A stretch of 64,000 nucleotides of DNA from Nocardia brasiliensis. GTDB taxonomy: Bacteria; Actinomycetota; Actinomycetes; Mycobacteriales; Mycobacteriaceae. Location of the stretch: the NCBI RefSeq assembly GCF_011801125.1, contig NZ_CP046171.1, positions 4,340,001 to 4,404,000 of the forward strand, written 5' to 3'. A program made the position numbers and the translations under genes. A model generated the notes under the pieces. That model ran no database searches and was not told where the DNA came from. It was given only the letters and a program-made list of their open reading frames with translations. Shown one piece after another: positions 51,576 through 59,900 of this stretch (position 1 is the first letter of the stretch; every line of letters begins with the position of its first letter).

Positions 51576-52307
51576 ATGAAAACACGAACGGCCAATTTCG
51601 TTCGCATATCCACGATCTCGGCTCTCGCCTCCCTGGCACTTGCGCCCGCCGCGCTCCTGGCCGGGCCTGCCGCGGCCGACCCGGTGACGGTCAATTTCAA
51701 GTGTCAGGCCAAACCGCCGCTCAGCGCGCCGCAGGAATCCACGATGACCATGCAGGTCAACGGCACGGCACCGGCCACAGCGGCACCCGGCGCCGCGGTG
51801 GGCATCAATATCGTTGCCGGACAAGGCCAGATCCCTGCGGAGCAGGGTGGATACAAGATCAATTATGTCCGTGATCTGAAGCTGGTCGCGCCGTTCCCGA
51901 CCAATTCCACCTACGTGTCCTCATCCCTGTCCGGCGGCACCGTCAACGCCACGATCGACACCAGCGGCGGCAAGGCGGCGATCAAGGTGACCGACCGGCT
52001 GGCCGGCGGCTCGACCTTCACCCTGCCCGCGCTCACCGTGAACGTGACGGCGGGCAATTCCGGCTCGATCACGACCACCCTGGCGGGCACCAGCTACACC
52101 GACCCCGGCTTGACCATGGTGGTGAACGCACAGGCCGGACCCTTCGCGGTGAACGTTCCGGTGTCGTGCTACCCGGACCCCGCGCCGATCTTCACCACGA
52201 CCGTCATCGGATCCGGCCGCACGACGCCGGCACCGCAGCAAATCGCGCCCGGCTCGCCCGGTGTCTTCACACTGCTGCCCGAACTCGGCCTGGGCAGAGA
52301 TCAGTAA
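51576..52307 (+). CDS. Secreted beta-rich protein of unknown function
   Basis: 243 residues from ATG at 51576 with GAGGAAAG 4 bp upstream. Clear Sec signal peptide: basic MKTRTANFVR, hydrophobic core, cleavage expected after AGPAAA-DP (about residue 35). The mature part is Thr/Ala/Gly-rich with two Cys residues (VNFKCQ and VSCYPD) that could form one disulphide joining the ends of an Ig-like domain, followed by a Pro/Thr tail. Typical of uncharacterised actinobacterial exported proteins. A strong hairpin follows the stop. Confidence 0.85.
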   Translation: MKTRTANFVRISTISALASLALAPAALLAGPAAADPVTVNFKCQAKPPLSAPQESTMTMQVNGTAPATAAPGAAVGINIVAGQGQIPAEQGGYKINYVRDLKLVAPFPTNSTYVSSSLSGGTVNATIDTSGGKAAIKVTDRLAGGSTFTLPALTVNVTAGNSGSITTTLAGTSYTDPGLTMVVNAQAGPFAVNVPVSCYPDPAPIFTTTVIGSGRTTPAPQQIAPGSPGVFTLLPELGLGRDQ

Positions 52308-52315
52308 CAGCCACA

Positions 52316-52342
52316 GAAATCCCCTGCACCGCAGGGGATTTC
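52316..52342 (+). terminator. Hairpin terminator after secreted-protein gene
   Basis: Perfect 12-bp stem (52316-52327 with 52331-52342) and 3-base loop, ending in TTTC, 8 bp after the stop codon. Confidence 0.8.
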
Positions 52343-52362
52343 GTCTGTCCGGCCACGGCGGA

Positions 52363-52700
52363 TCAGGCCGGACCACCCACCGTCGCACCGCGGCCCACCG
52401 GACTGCGCAAGCCGGTCGCGGTCAGGGTGAGATGGTGCACCAGAATCTCGGCGGCGGCCTCGCCGTCGCGAGCCAGCGCGGCCTCCTCCAGACGGCGATG
52501 CTCCTCGACGCCGTCGCGGTCGGGGTTGCGGTGTGCCGACCAGCGCCGGGGCAATTCACTCGCGGTCCACATCCGATCGAAGGTCTCCAGCAGCACGGCG
52601 TTGCCGCAGCCCGCCAGCAGCGTCCGATGAAACAGACGATGTGCCTCGGCCCACGCCGCGGTGTAGTTCGTGCGATCGGCGGGCGAATAGGGCGGCGTCC
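52363..52700 (-). pseudogene. GntR-family regulator remnant (FCD domain only)
   Basis: The minus frame encodes the C-terminal two-thirds of an FCD ligand-binding domain: AWAEAHRLFHRTLLAGCGNAV, LLETFDRMW, EEHRRLEEAALARDGEAAAEILVHHLTLT, the last two matching the helical metal/ligand-binding core of GntR/FadR-type regulators. Upstream the frame degrades and meets a TAG near 52765. There is no winged-helix DNA-binding domain and no credible start codon. A 5'-truncated relic, probably cut during insertion of the small-ORF/lactonase unit next to it. Confidence 0.7.
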
Positions 52701-52778
52701 GAGCCAGGCGGTGGTGGGCGGCAGATGGGCGTAGACCTGTTCGGAGAGCATCACCTTCCCTCTTCTAGGAGAAACGCA

Positions 52779-52892
52779 ATGAGCAGCAACGATCCCCGCA
52801 CCGAGGACTGGTCGCCCCTTCGATTGCGCACCTACCAGCGGCGCCCCCTCCGCCACCCGGACCCGACCGCCACCACCGAGACGATCGGCTGA
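52779..52892 (+). CDS. 37-residue peptide upstream of the metallo-hydrolase
   Basis: ATG at 52779 follows an AGGAGAA ribosome-binding site at ideal spacing. The 38-codon frame ends in TGA at 52890-52892, 11 bp before the next gene's ATG, and its tail contains that gene's GAAAGG site. The product is Arg/Pro/Thr-rich with no hydrophobic segment and a central LRLRTYQRRPLRHP. It could be a genuine small protein, a leader peptide or a ribosomally made peptide precursor; no family recognised. Confidence 0.6.
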   Translation: MSSNDPRTEDWSPLRLRTYQRRPLRHPDPTATTETIG

Positions 52893-52903
52893 AAGGGCGC
52901 GTC

Positions 52904-53833
52904 ATGAGCACCGAACAGTGGCAGATCGGCAAGATCTCGATCACGAAAATCGAAGAGTCCCAAGGCTGGACGCCGATGGACTTCCTGCTCGACGTCTTCC
53001 CGACGCTGACCCGGGCCGACATCGAGGGCATCGACTGGTTGCGTCCGACCTACTTCGACGGCGACAAGCTCAACGGGATGATCCACTCCCTGCTTGTGGA
53101 AACCCCCTCCCACAAGATCGTGGTCGACACCGGGATCGGCAACGGGAAAAAGCGCATCGCGCACGCCTTCGATAATCTCGACACCGACTTCCTGACGCGA
53201 TTCGAACAGGTGTGGCGGCGCGACGAGGTCGACGGTGTGCTCGCGACCCACCTGCACATCGATCATGTCGGCTGGAACACGATGCGCGAGAACGACCGCT
53301 GGCAGCCGACGTTCCCCAACGCCGAGTACTTCTTCGTGCGCGAGGAGTACGAACACTGGGCGGCCTTCGCCCAGGACCCGCGTGCCTGCGAGGCGTACTC
53401 GGAGTTCGGCTACAGCATGGTCGACGGCGCCGCCGTTTTCGCGGATTCCCTCGCGCCCATCGCGGACGCGGGCCTGATCACCTGGGTCGAGCCAGGCCAG
53501 ACCATCGTGCCGGGTGTCTCGCTGCTCAGCACGGCGGGTCACACACCGGGTCATGTCTCTGTCCTCATCGAGGACGGTGGCGAAAGTGCCGTCATCACCG
53601 GCGATTTGATGCATTGCCAGTTCCAGGTCGCCCATCCCGAGTGGTCGGTGGCGATGGACACCGACAGCGCGGCGGCCGCGCGCACCAGACGGGGGTTCAT
53701 CGAGCGGTTCGCCGACACGCGGACCCTGGTGCTCGGCACGCACTTCGGCACGCCCACCGGTGGTCGCATCGTCCGCGACGGCGCCACCTTCCGACTGATT
53801 CCCGAGTACGGTCGGATCCCACAGCACCACTGA
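52904..53833 (+). CDS. Metallo-beta-lactamase-fold hydrolase, lactonase-like
   Basis: 309 residues from ATG at 52904 (GAAAGG upstream). Zinc-site motif THLHIDHVG (His116, His118, Asp120, His121), then AGHTPGH, the bridging Asp in VITGDLMH, and a late THFGTP His. Length and N-terminal layout (ITKIEES start, DTGIGNGKKR) are those of AHL-lactonase/AttM-like and related alkyl-sulfatase-neighbour hydrolases. Cytoplasmic. It lies in a two-gene unit with the 37-codon ORF. Confidence 0.92.
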   Translation: MSTEQWQIGKISITKIEESQGWTPMDFLLDVFPTLTRADIEGIDWLRPTYFDGDKLNGMIHSLLVETPSHKIVVDTGIGNGKKRIAHAFDNLDTDFLTRFEQVWRRDEVDGVLATHLHIDHVGWNTMRENDRWQPTFPNAEYFFVREEYEHWAAFAQDPRACEAYSEFGYSMVDGAAVFADSLAPIADAGLITWVEPGQTIVPGVSLLSTAGHTPGHVSVLIEDGGESAVITGDLMHCQFQVAHPEWSVAMDTDSAAAARTRRGFIERFADTRTLVLGTHFGTPTGGRIVRDGATFRLIPEYGRIPQHH

Positions 53834-53906
53834 GGTTTTGACACCATTGTGCGCGTTCACGTTGTGTGACTGAGGAATAGCGGCCGGTTTCGGCTCGGAT
53901 AGACAG

Positions 53907-53935
53907 GTCGGGCCCGATGCCACATCGGGCCCGAC
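53907..53935. terminator. Bidirectional hairpin terminator
   Basis: Perfect 12-bp stem (53907-53918 with 53924-53935), 5-base loop, lying between the convergent ends of the metallo-hydrolase and the LLM oxidoreductase. Confidence 0.75.
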
Positions 53936-53960
53936 TTCGATGGCGCCCGTGTGTAATCCC

Positions 53961-54764
53961 TCAGCGTCCGGCAAGTTCGGCGACGACCGGCGCGAACCGT
54001 TCGGCGAAGTCGGCGCCGAAGATGAAGTAGGAAAAGCCGTTCTCCTCGCGGCGACGCTGGATTTCCTCGATGGCGGCGGCCGGGTCGTCCGGGAGCACGG
54101 TCAGCGCGTCCACCGCGCGCAGTGCGGCGGGGTCGGTGGTCGGGGGCGCCATGTGGGGCGCGACGGCATCACCGATGACCGGAACCGCGAGCGCCAGTTC
54201 CACGTCGCCACGGGCGCGGACGTCACGCGCCAGCCGCTCGATCTCGGCGCGGGGTTGCGGTCCCAACGCGAAGGTCACCGTGTCGGCGATCTCGGCCGCC
54301 AGCGCCCTGGCCTTCGGGCCCAGTACCGCCATCCCGACCGGGGTGTGCAGGTCGGGGCCGTCGAGCTCGCGCAAGGCCCGTACGGTGTCCCGGATCTGGT
54401 CCAGTCGCTCGGTGGGCGGCACGACGGGCAGCCCCTTCGCACGGAGTTCGTCCTCGATGCCCGGTCTGCCGGTGCCGATACCCATCTCGAAGCGGCCCTC
54501 GGTCAGCAGCGACAGCGAGTGCGCCTCCCATGCGGTCAGCCAGGCCGGGCGAAACGGGGAGGCATACACCCAGGTGCCCACCCGCAGGTCGGTCAGGGCC
54601 GCGACGGTGGCGAGCATCGGCGCGGGGGCCGGTTGGGTCTGCGGAAAGTCGGCGACCAACAGTGTCGAATAGCCGCAGTCGGCGATCCGGCGCGCACGGT
54701 CGCGCCACTGCGGCACCTCGGTCAGGAGCGGGGCGACGACCCCGAATCGGAACGGCTTGGTCAT
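53961..54764 (-). CDS. LLM-class (F420-type) oxidoreductase
   Basis: 267 residues from ATG at 54764, preceded by GAGAGGAAA. Luciferase-like barrel: FGVVAPLLTE start, ADCGYSTLLVADFPQT, WEAHSLSLLTEGRFEMGIGTGRP, and C-terminal NGFSYFIFGADFAERFAPVVAEL. The FEMGIGTGRPG segment and size are like actinobacterial TIGR03621-type F420-dependent enzymes. Substrate unknown. Confidence 0.9.
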   Translation of the reverse strand: MTKPFRFGVVAPLLTEVPQWRDRARRIADCGYSTLLVADFPQTQPAPAPMLATVAALTDLRVGTWVYASPFRPAWLTAWEAHSLSLLTEGRFEMGIGTGRPGIEDELRAKGLPVVPPTERLDQIRDTVRALRELDGPDLHTPVGMAVLGPKARALAAEIADTVTFALGPQPRAEIERLARDVRARGDVELALAVPVIGDAVAPHMAPPTTDPAALRAVDALTVLPDDPAAAIEEIQRRREENGFSYFIFGADFAERFAPVVAELAGR

Positions 54765-54984
54765 GCCTGGATTTCCTCTCTGGTCGTCGAGATCAGATCC
54801 TCGATCACATCCCTGATACAGCCATACCGACGATCGAGCCGCTGGGAAATCATCGGTGCGCCCGGCATCGGTATCCCGTGTCGGTCGTATTAGGGTTCGA
54901 TGATGTGAGGCAGGCCGGTACATCACACGAGCTGTCGTCGACTCCCCTGCGCGCGGTGACGTGCCAGGTCCGCGACGGTGGCCG

Positions 54985-55752
54985 ATGCATTTCCTGGTAG
55001 TTGTCGTCGGCGCCGACGTGGAACGGCAATTGTCGCTCTACGGCGAGCGAACCCGGCTTTCGCCGTACCGCCGCCACGTATCCGCGGCCGAGCTCGAGGT
55101 CGACCGGCGGGTGCTGCGCGAGCATCCGGTCGACGGGCTCGACCCAGACGACATCCCCGCGGTATTACGGTGGGGAGCAGGCGATCTCATGGCGGAGGAG
55201 GGCGTTGGGCAGGATGAGCATGGTTGGTACTACTGGGATACCGAGAATTGGAAGGCCCGGTGGGACTACTGGACGCTCGGCGGTCGCTGGGCGCAGTACC
55301 TGACCGTCCGCGCGGGCGGCGCCGCGGTACGCCCCGACTTCTGGTGCCGCACAGGCGAACCGGACCCGCACCGCGCCGAATACTGGGAAACCGCCAGCGC
55401 CGGCACATCCCTGCACACCGCGCAAACGCGCAAACGCGATATCGACTTCGACGCGATGCGGCGCCATGCGCACGAAAGCGCGGCCCGACAGTGGGACGAA
55501 TACCGAGCCGGACACCACGATCCCCTGCTCGACACCTACATCGGCGGCTTCACCCGTGCGCAGTATCTGGCCCGCAATACCTGGCACCCGGCCGTTCTCG
55601 TCATCGATGGCCTCTGGTATGAACGCGGTGACCGGGGTCTACGCGCGGACGTCAGCGACGAACGAGCCGCGGAGTGGACCGCGTTCGTCAGCGATCAGTT
55701 CGCCCGGTTGCCCGAGCACACACTGATCAGCTGCGTCGATTGCCACACCTGA
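54985..55752 (+). CDS. Hypothetical protein with Trp-rich WDYWTLGGRW motif
   Basis: 255 residues from ATG at 54985 (GTG at 54961 would add eight residues). No signal or membrane segment. The segment WKARWDYWTLGGRW resembles the short W-x-x-GGRW motif of uncharacterised actinobacterial and phage proteins; the N terminus (MHFLVVVVGADVERQLSLY) is like the same group. A C-terminal CVDC pair is two residues from the stop. Function unknown. Its stop is 6 bp from the stop of the convergent hydrolase gene. Confidence 0.7.
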   Translation: MHFLVVVVGADVERQLSLYGERTRLSPYRRHVSAAELEVDRRVLREHPVDGLDPDDIPAVLRWGAGDLMAEEGVGQDEHGWYYWDTENWKARWDYWTLGGRWAQYLTVRAGGAAVRPDFWCRTGEPDPHRAEYWETASAGTSLHTAQTRKRDIDFDAMRRHAHESAARQWDEYRAGHHDPLLDTYIGGFTRAQYLARNTWHPAVLVIDGLWYERGDRGLRADVSDERAAEWTAFVSDQFARLPEHTLISCVDCHT

Positions 55753-55758
55753 CGCCGA

Positions 55759-56730
55759 TCACTCGGTACCGCGGATGACGCGGGTCGCGTCCTCGAGGAT
55801 CTGGGCGCCGTTGCCGCCGGTCATGGCATTGAAGTGGTTGCCGTGCAACGTGTGCAGCTCCAAGCGCGGGGTGCGTTCGGCGAGGCCGTCGATCAGGATC
55901 GGGGTCTCCAGGAAGTCGTCGTCCATCTGAAAGACCTGCAGGACAGGAACATCCACGTAGTCAAAGGTGGGCTGGGTTAGGTGCGGCCAGTTCGCCTGGC
56001 GATACCGTTGCAGCCCGTCGACATCGTCACGCGGGTCGGTGGGCGGCACGGGGGTGGACGGATCGGTCATGGCCCGCGCGACGATGCCCAGCAGCGCCAC
56101 GGGGATACCGGTGCGCACGGCCAACTCCGGCAACTCCGGGACCTGGATGCCCGCAAGGTAGGTCAGCGCGGCCATCTGCTGGGCCCACTGCCCGACGAGT
56201 TGCGGCTTCTCCCGCGGCACGCGGCGTAATGCGTTGCCCGCCAGATCGAGTGCGGGAAAGCCCACCGAGGAGATGGAGGCGATCCGGCCCGGGTGGTCGT
56301 TCGCGCTCTGACTCGCGATGAACGCGGGCCAGCCCTCGCCGACCACGTGCACCGGCCGACTGGGGGCGACCCGCTCGACGACGGCGTCGAAGTCGGCCAC
56401 CAGATTCTCCATCGAATAGGCGTTCGGCCCCGTCGGGTGATCGGTGGCGCCCGCACCGCGCATATCCCAGCGGATCACGTGCATACCACGCTCGGCGAGC
56501 GCTTCGGCCAGCGGCGCGACAAGGGTGGAGTCACCCGGCCAGCCGCCGGTCGTCAGCACCACCGGGCCGTCGGCGGGCCCGTACTCGAAATACCCGACCC
56601 GTACGCCGTCATTGCTGACGAAACCCGGCTTCCCGATCGCGAATTCGGTGGCGGGTGCGGCGAAAGCCATTGTGGCGCAGCCGGTGCTGGCGACGACCGC
56701 CGCGGCGAGCATCGTGGCGAACATGCGCAT
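55759..56730 (-). CDS. Exported alpha/beta-hydrolase-fold protein lacking the nucleophile
   Basis: 323 residues from ATG at 56730 (GAGAGGAG upstream). Signal peptide with cleavage near AFA-AP. Fold motifs: oxyanion region LTTGGWPGDS, RWDMRGAGATDHP, and terminal HGNHFNAMTGG with the catalytic-type His. The nucleophile elbow, expected as G-x-S-x-G, reads GEGWP (131-135), with Gly where Ser should be. It may be a non-catalytic binding protein, or a hydrolase using another residue. Preceded by a CCCTAGGG palindrome at 56849-56856. Confidence 0.85.
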   Translation of the reverse strand: MRMFATMLAAAVVASTGCATMAFAAPATEFAIGKPGFVSNDGVRVGYFEYGPADGPVVLTTGGWPGDSTLVAPLAEALAERGMHVIRWDMRGAGATDHPTGPNAYSMENLVADFDAVVERVAPSRPVHVVGEGWPAFIASQSANDHPGRIASISSVGFPALDLAGNALRRVPREKPQLVGQWAQQMAALTYLAGIQVPELPELAVRTGIPVALLGIVARAMTDPSTPVPPTDPRDDVDGLQRYRQANWPHLTQPTFDYVDVPVLQVFQMDDDFLETPILIDGLAERTPRLELHTLHGNHFNAMTGGNGAQILEDATRVIRGTE

Positions 56731-56942
56731 CGACTCGACTCCTCTCGATCGGTCTCCGGGACACCGCGTTTCGTCGGGAGCGGGTACACCCACCCGTCGG
56801 CGGCAGCCCAGCTAATGCGGAGATGTCACCTCCATATCTTCAAGCTAGCCCTAGGGTAGCGAGTTCGCGCTGTGATGCCGCTCTCACGCGCCTTAGCGAA
56901 CCACCACGGGTCGGACACCGCAGCGCCCGGCCCGCGGATCGA

Positions 56943-57272
56943 TCAGGACGGATTGATCCAGGAACCGATCGGGGTCGGCGGCAGCGCGCGAACGACGGCC
57001 ATCAGCGGTGGACACCAGAAGGCCGAGGACATGCAGACGAACGCGCCGGTCTTGTCGTAATTCCAGGCGTCACCGTGCCAGGACCAGGTCAGGCCGTCTT
57101 CCGATGGACTCAGTGGGCACTGTTCCGGCGCTTTGCCGCCACACCCGTCGACACCCCATGGACCGACCGGATAGGCCGCGGCGGTCGGCGTCAGACTCGC
57201 TCCCCCGGCCATCGACACCACGGGGACGGAAATGCCCGCCACGGCGGCGAGCAGCATTGCGGCACGTTTCAT
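56943..57272 (-). CDS. Small secreted Cys-containing protein
   Basis: 109 residues from ATG at 57272 with GAGGAG upstream. Signal peptide MKRAAMLLAAVAGISVPVVS with cleavage around GGASLTPTAAA. The mature part of about 75 residues has four Cys (CGG, QC, VC, WC) and many Trp, Gly and Pro residues, suggesting two disulphides in a compact exported protein. No family recognised. Confidence 0.75.
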   Translation of the reverse strand: MKRAAMLLAAVAGISVPVVSMAGGASLTPTAAAYPVGPWGVDGCGGKAPEQCPLSPSEDGLTWSWHGDAWNYDKTGAFVCMSSAFWCPPLMAVVRALPPTPIGSWINPS

Positions 57273-57300
57273 CAGAACTCCTCGGTCGGTCTCCATTCGA

Positions 57301-57343
57301 GTGATCAGCGATCACAACGCACTCATCGTCTACACAGAGTGCG
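57301..57343. promoter_or_regulatory. Two inverted repeats upstream of small secreted protein
   Basis: GTGATC-AGC-GATCAC (57301-57315) and CGCACTC...GAGTGCG (57318-57324 and 57337-57343) lie 30-70 bp upstream of the start of the gene at 57272. Candidate operator sites. Confidence 0.4.
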
Positions 57344-57442
57344 ATGTTAGCAATCCTGCGGCTACCGGATTGCGCTGGAGTTCCTCCCGCGATTCAGGCC
57401 GACCCAGCCGGTGCGCGACAACCCCAGGGACGTCGCACTCGG

Positions 57443-58447
57443 TCAGCCGATATTGGCCGACAACGCCGGAATCATCTGTTTCGTCTCCTGCTGCCAGGTG
57501 TTCCATGCGTGGATGCCGAAGGCGGGGAACGAATAGGTGACGTTGTCGGCGCCGAGGGAGGCCATGCGCACCTGGAAGGAGCGGGTGTTGACCAGCGCCA
57601 TCGCCTCGAGCGCCATGCCGTAGAGCGTGGGCATGCTGGGACGGTCATCGGCCGTGGGTCGCCCGCTGCCCGCCGACACCCAGATGGGCGTGCGGTTGGC
57701 GATCAGAGTGGGCGCGAATACGAACGGATCCATCCGCAGCCACTGCGAACCCCACGGCGGGGCCATGGAATCGACGTTGTAGCCGCCCGCATCGAGCATC
57801 GCCAGCCGGATTCCCTCCCGCATGCCCGGCGCGGAGATGTTCAGGTAACCGGAAAACGCCCCAGCGAAACTGAATTGATCGGGGTAGTACGCGGCAAGCG
57901 CCAGTGCCGCACTCGCGCCCATCGACAGTCCGAACACGCCGTTGCGATTCGGGTTGAAGCCCAAACGATCCCGCAGGGCCCACCGCAGATCGCGAGATAG
58001 GAAGCTCTCCCAGTCGTAGCGATAGCTCTTGCCAGGACCGGCCCCCAGCGAGTCGGTCACGCCGGAACCGGTGCTCGCCGAACCGGTGCCGGCCGGGATG
58101 CCGAAGAACTCGCTCGGCGCGTTCCAGTTCGCATAGAAGCTGGACTGGCCGCCGACGGGCATGACCACATTGATGTTCCAATTCGCCAGGGTCTCGGCGA
58201 TGTCCGTCTCGATCTCCCAGCCGCTGATGTCCTCCCGTGCCCGCATACCGTCGAGCACGTAGACGACCCGATTCGTATTCCCGTCGGCGGCACGCAGCAC
58301 CCGGGTCTTGATCGGCCCCATCACCGGTGAGTCGACCCAGAAGTCGAACGCCGCCGGATTGAACGCCGCCGAGGCCCTACCCGGCCATCCGGCCGTGGCG
58401 ACCAGCATGGTCAGCAGCGAAACAACCACCAGCACAACACTGTTCAT
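57443..58447 (-). CDS. Antigen-85-type mycolyltransferase/esterase
   Basis: 334 residues from ATG at 58447. Signal peptide ending near RASA-AFNP. Alpha/beta fold: VVYVLDGMRA, VVMPVGGQSSFYANWN, nucleophile elbow GLSMGAS (Ser175), and a His in FGIHAWNTWQ. This is the family that transfers mycolic acids to trehalose and arabinogalactan in the cell envelope, which supports a mycolate-containing host such as Nocardia. An upstream in-frame extension exists but lacks signal-peptide character. Confidence 0.93.
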   Translation of the reverse strand: MNSVVLVVVSLLTMLVATAGWPGRASAAFNPAAFDFWVDSPVMGPIKTRVLRAADGNTNRVVYVLDGMRAREDISGWEIETDIAETLANWNINVVMPVGGQSSFYANWNAPSEFFGIPAGTGSASTGSGVTDSLGAGPGKSYRYDWESFLSRDLRWALRDRLGFNPNRNGVFGLSMGASAALALAAYYPDQFSFAGAFSGYLNISAPGMREGIRLAMLDAGGYNVDSMAPPWGSQWLRMDPFVFAPTLIANRTPIWVSAGSGRPTADDRPSMPTLYGMALEAMALVNTRSFQVRMASLGADNVTYSFPAFGIHAWNTWQQETKQMIPALSANIG

Positions 58448-58896
58448 CTTCGGTACTGATCGTCGTGCCGAATTCGGCTGAGCAGGAACCCTTCGCAACA
58501 AGATCGAACCCTTCGTTCGGTGACGGTCGCTGAGACCGCCGGGCACACAGACAATCCGGTCCCCGAGCCGGACGAACGCGAGCGCCACGTTGCACTCGCA
58601 GGCCTATCGGCGAAGCAGAAAGATATGTTGCCGAAAACTAGCCAAGACTTCTGTAACCTCAGTCACATATAGCCACGCTTATACTTCCGGCCATACTCGT
58701 TAGACATAACCCGCTCTAGAACGTTGTCGACGTGTATATATTCGCACGTGTCCATGTGCGGCCACACCACCGGCGAAGTCCAACCACCGGATCAGCCGAG
58801 TTGCTCCAGCGTTGCCGGATTCGCACCGCCACCGCACTTCGCCCCGGCAGGTCGGCATACCACCGTTGTTCAGCCGTGCGCGCAGTGCGCGCACAT
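58448..58896. promoter_or_regulatory. Intergenic region upstream of the mycolyltransferase
   Basis: About 450 bp, notably AT-rich between 58610 and 58750, between the mycolyltransferase start and the end of the DUF5753 gene. Presumably the mycolyltransferase promoter. A 64-codon minus frame at 58700-58894 has no recognisable family, and the DUF397 partner gene that often follows DUF5753 regulators is not present. Confidence 0.45.
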
Positions 58897-59781
58897 TCAG
58901 AGGGCGGCGGCCGCGGCGGTCAGTAGCTCTCTCGACCGCTCGGGCGATTCGGCTTGGACCGACAGGCGGTCCATCACGCCGCGATAGAGCTGGACCTCGT
59001 CGCTGCCGTCGAGATAGAGGGCGGTGGACAGTTGTTCGAGGTAGACGATGTCGGGGATGTCACGTTCGGCGAAGCGCAGCATCGTGAAGGAACCGCCCGC
59101 CGCGGCGTTGCCGCCGGACCCGTACGACAGCACTTGGATCGTCACACCGGGTTTGGCCGACATAGTCACCAGATGCTCGATCTGCGCGCGTTGCACGTCG
59201 ACACCGCCAACCGGGCGGCGCAGCACCGCCTCGTCCAAGACCGCCCACAGCACCGGCCCGCCCTGCGCGTCGAGGACCTCCTGACGTTTGGTCCGCAGCT
59301 CGACCCGTCGCGTCGCGTCGCCGTCGGCGTGCCCTTCTGAAACCACCGCCGCGGCATAGTCCTCGGTCTGCAGCAGGCCCGGAACCAATTGGCCCTCAAA
59401 GGTTCTGATCGTACAGGCCGCGCCTTCCAGCCCGACGTAGGTCTCGAACCACTGAGGCAGCAGGTCGCTGTAGCGCTGCCACCACCCCGGCTCGTTGGCC
59501 TTGAGCGCGAGGTCGACGAACATCGCCCGCTGTTCGGTGTCGGCGACCCCGTACAGGTCGAGCAGGTCGACGATGTCACGTTCCTTGAACCCGTGGCGGC
59601 CCAACTCGAGTCGGCTGATCTTGGCGTAGGAACCACGAATGTGATCACCCGCCACCTGCGGCGTGATGCCGCACGCTTCGCGCAGTCGGCGCAACTGGCC
59701 GCCGACCGCGATCCGCAACGCCGTCGGACCCCGTTCTGCGACAGCGGGATCGATCGCAATCCGTTGCGGTGGTGCGGTCAT
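58897..59781 (-). CDS. XRE-type regulator with DUF5753 (Scr1 family)
   Basis: 294 residues from ATG at 59781. N-terminal HTH (LRRLREACGITPQVAGDHIRGSYAKISRLELGRHG), then a DUF5753 ligand-binding domain (ETYVGLEGAACTIRTFEGQLVPGLLQTEDYA; VLDEAVLRRPVGG; VTIQVLSYGSGGNAAAGGSFTMLRF). These are abundant in filamentous actinobacteria and usually pair with a small DUF397 protein; no partner is seen here. Confidence 0.93.
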   Translation of the reverse strand: MTAPPQRIAIDPAVAERGPTALRIAVGGQLRRLREACGITPQVAGDHIRGSYAKISRLELGRHGFKERDIVDLLDLYGVADTEQRAMFVDLALKANEPGWWQRYSDLLPQWFETYVGLEGAACTIRTFEGQLVPGLLQTEDYAAAVVSEGHADGDATRRVELRTKRQEVLDAQGGPVLWAVLDEAVLRRPVGGVDVQRAQIEHLVTMSAKPGVTIQVLSYGSGGNAAAGGSFTMLRFAERDIPDIVYLEQLSTALYLDGSDEVQLYRGVMDRLSVQAESPERSRELLTAAAAAL

Positions 59782-59900
59782 GCGCTTCGACTCCGTTGTT
59801 GGAAGGGCATTCGGCGACGCGGCCCGGCCCCTCGCGATCCGCGGCGCGCCAACGCAGATGATAGCGGCCGAGATCACCGCGATGATCGACCACGCGTGAG

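Noticed and set aside
56849..56856. CCCTAGGG palindrome upstream of the alpha/beta hydrolase.
   Set aside because: Eight bases only and imperfect outside the core; not enough to call an operator.
58700..58894. 64-codon minus frame after the DUF5753 gene region, considered as a DUF397 partner.
   Set aside because: The sequence lacks the DUF397 W-x-S-S and EVA patterns and lies downstream of an AT-rich promoter region.
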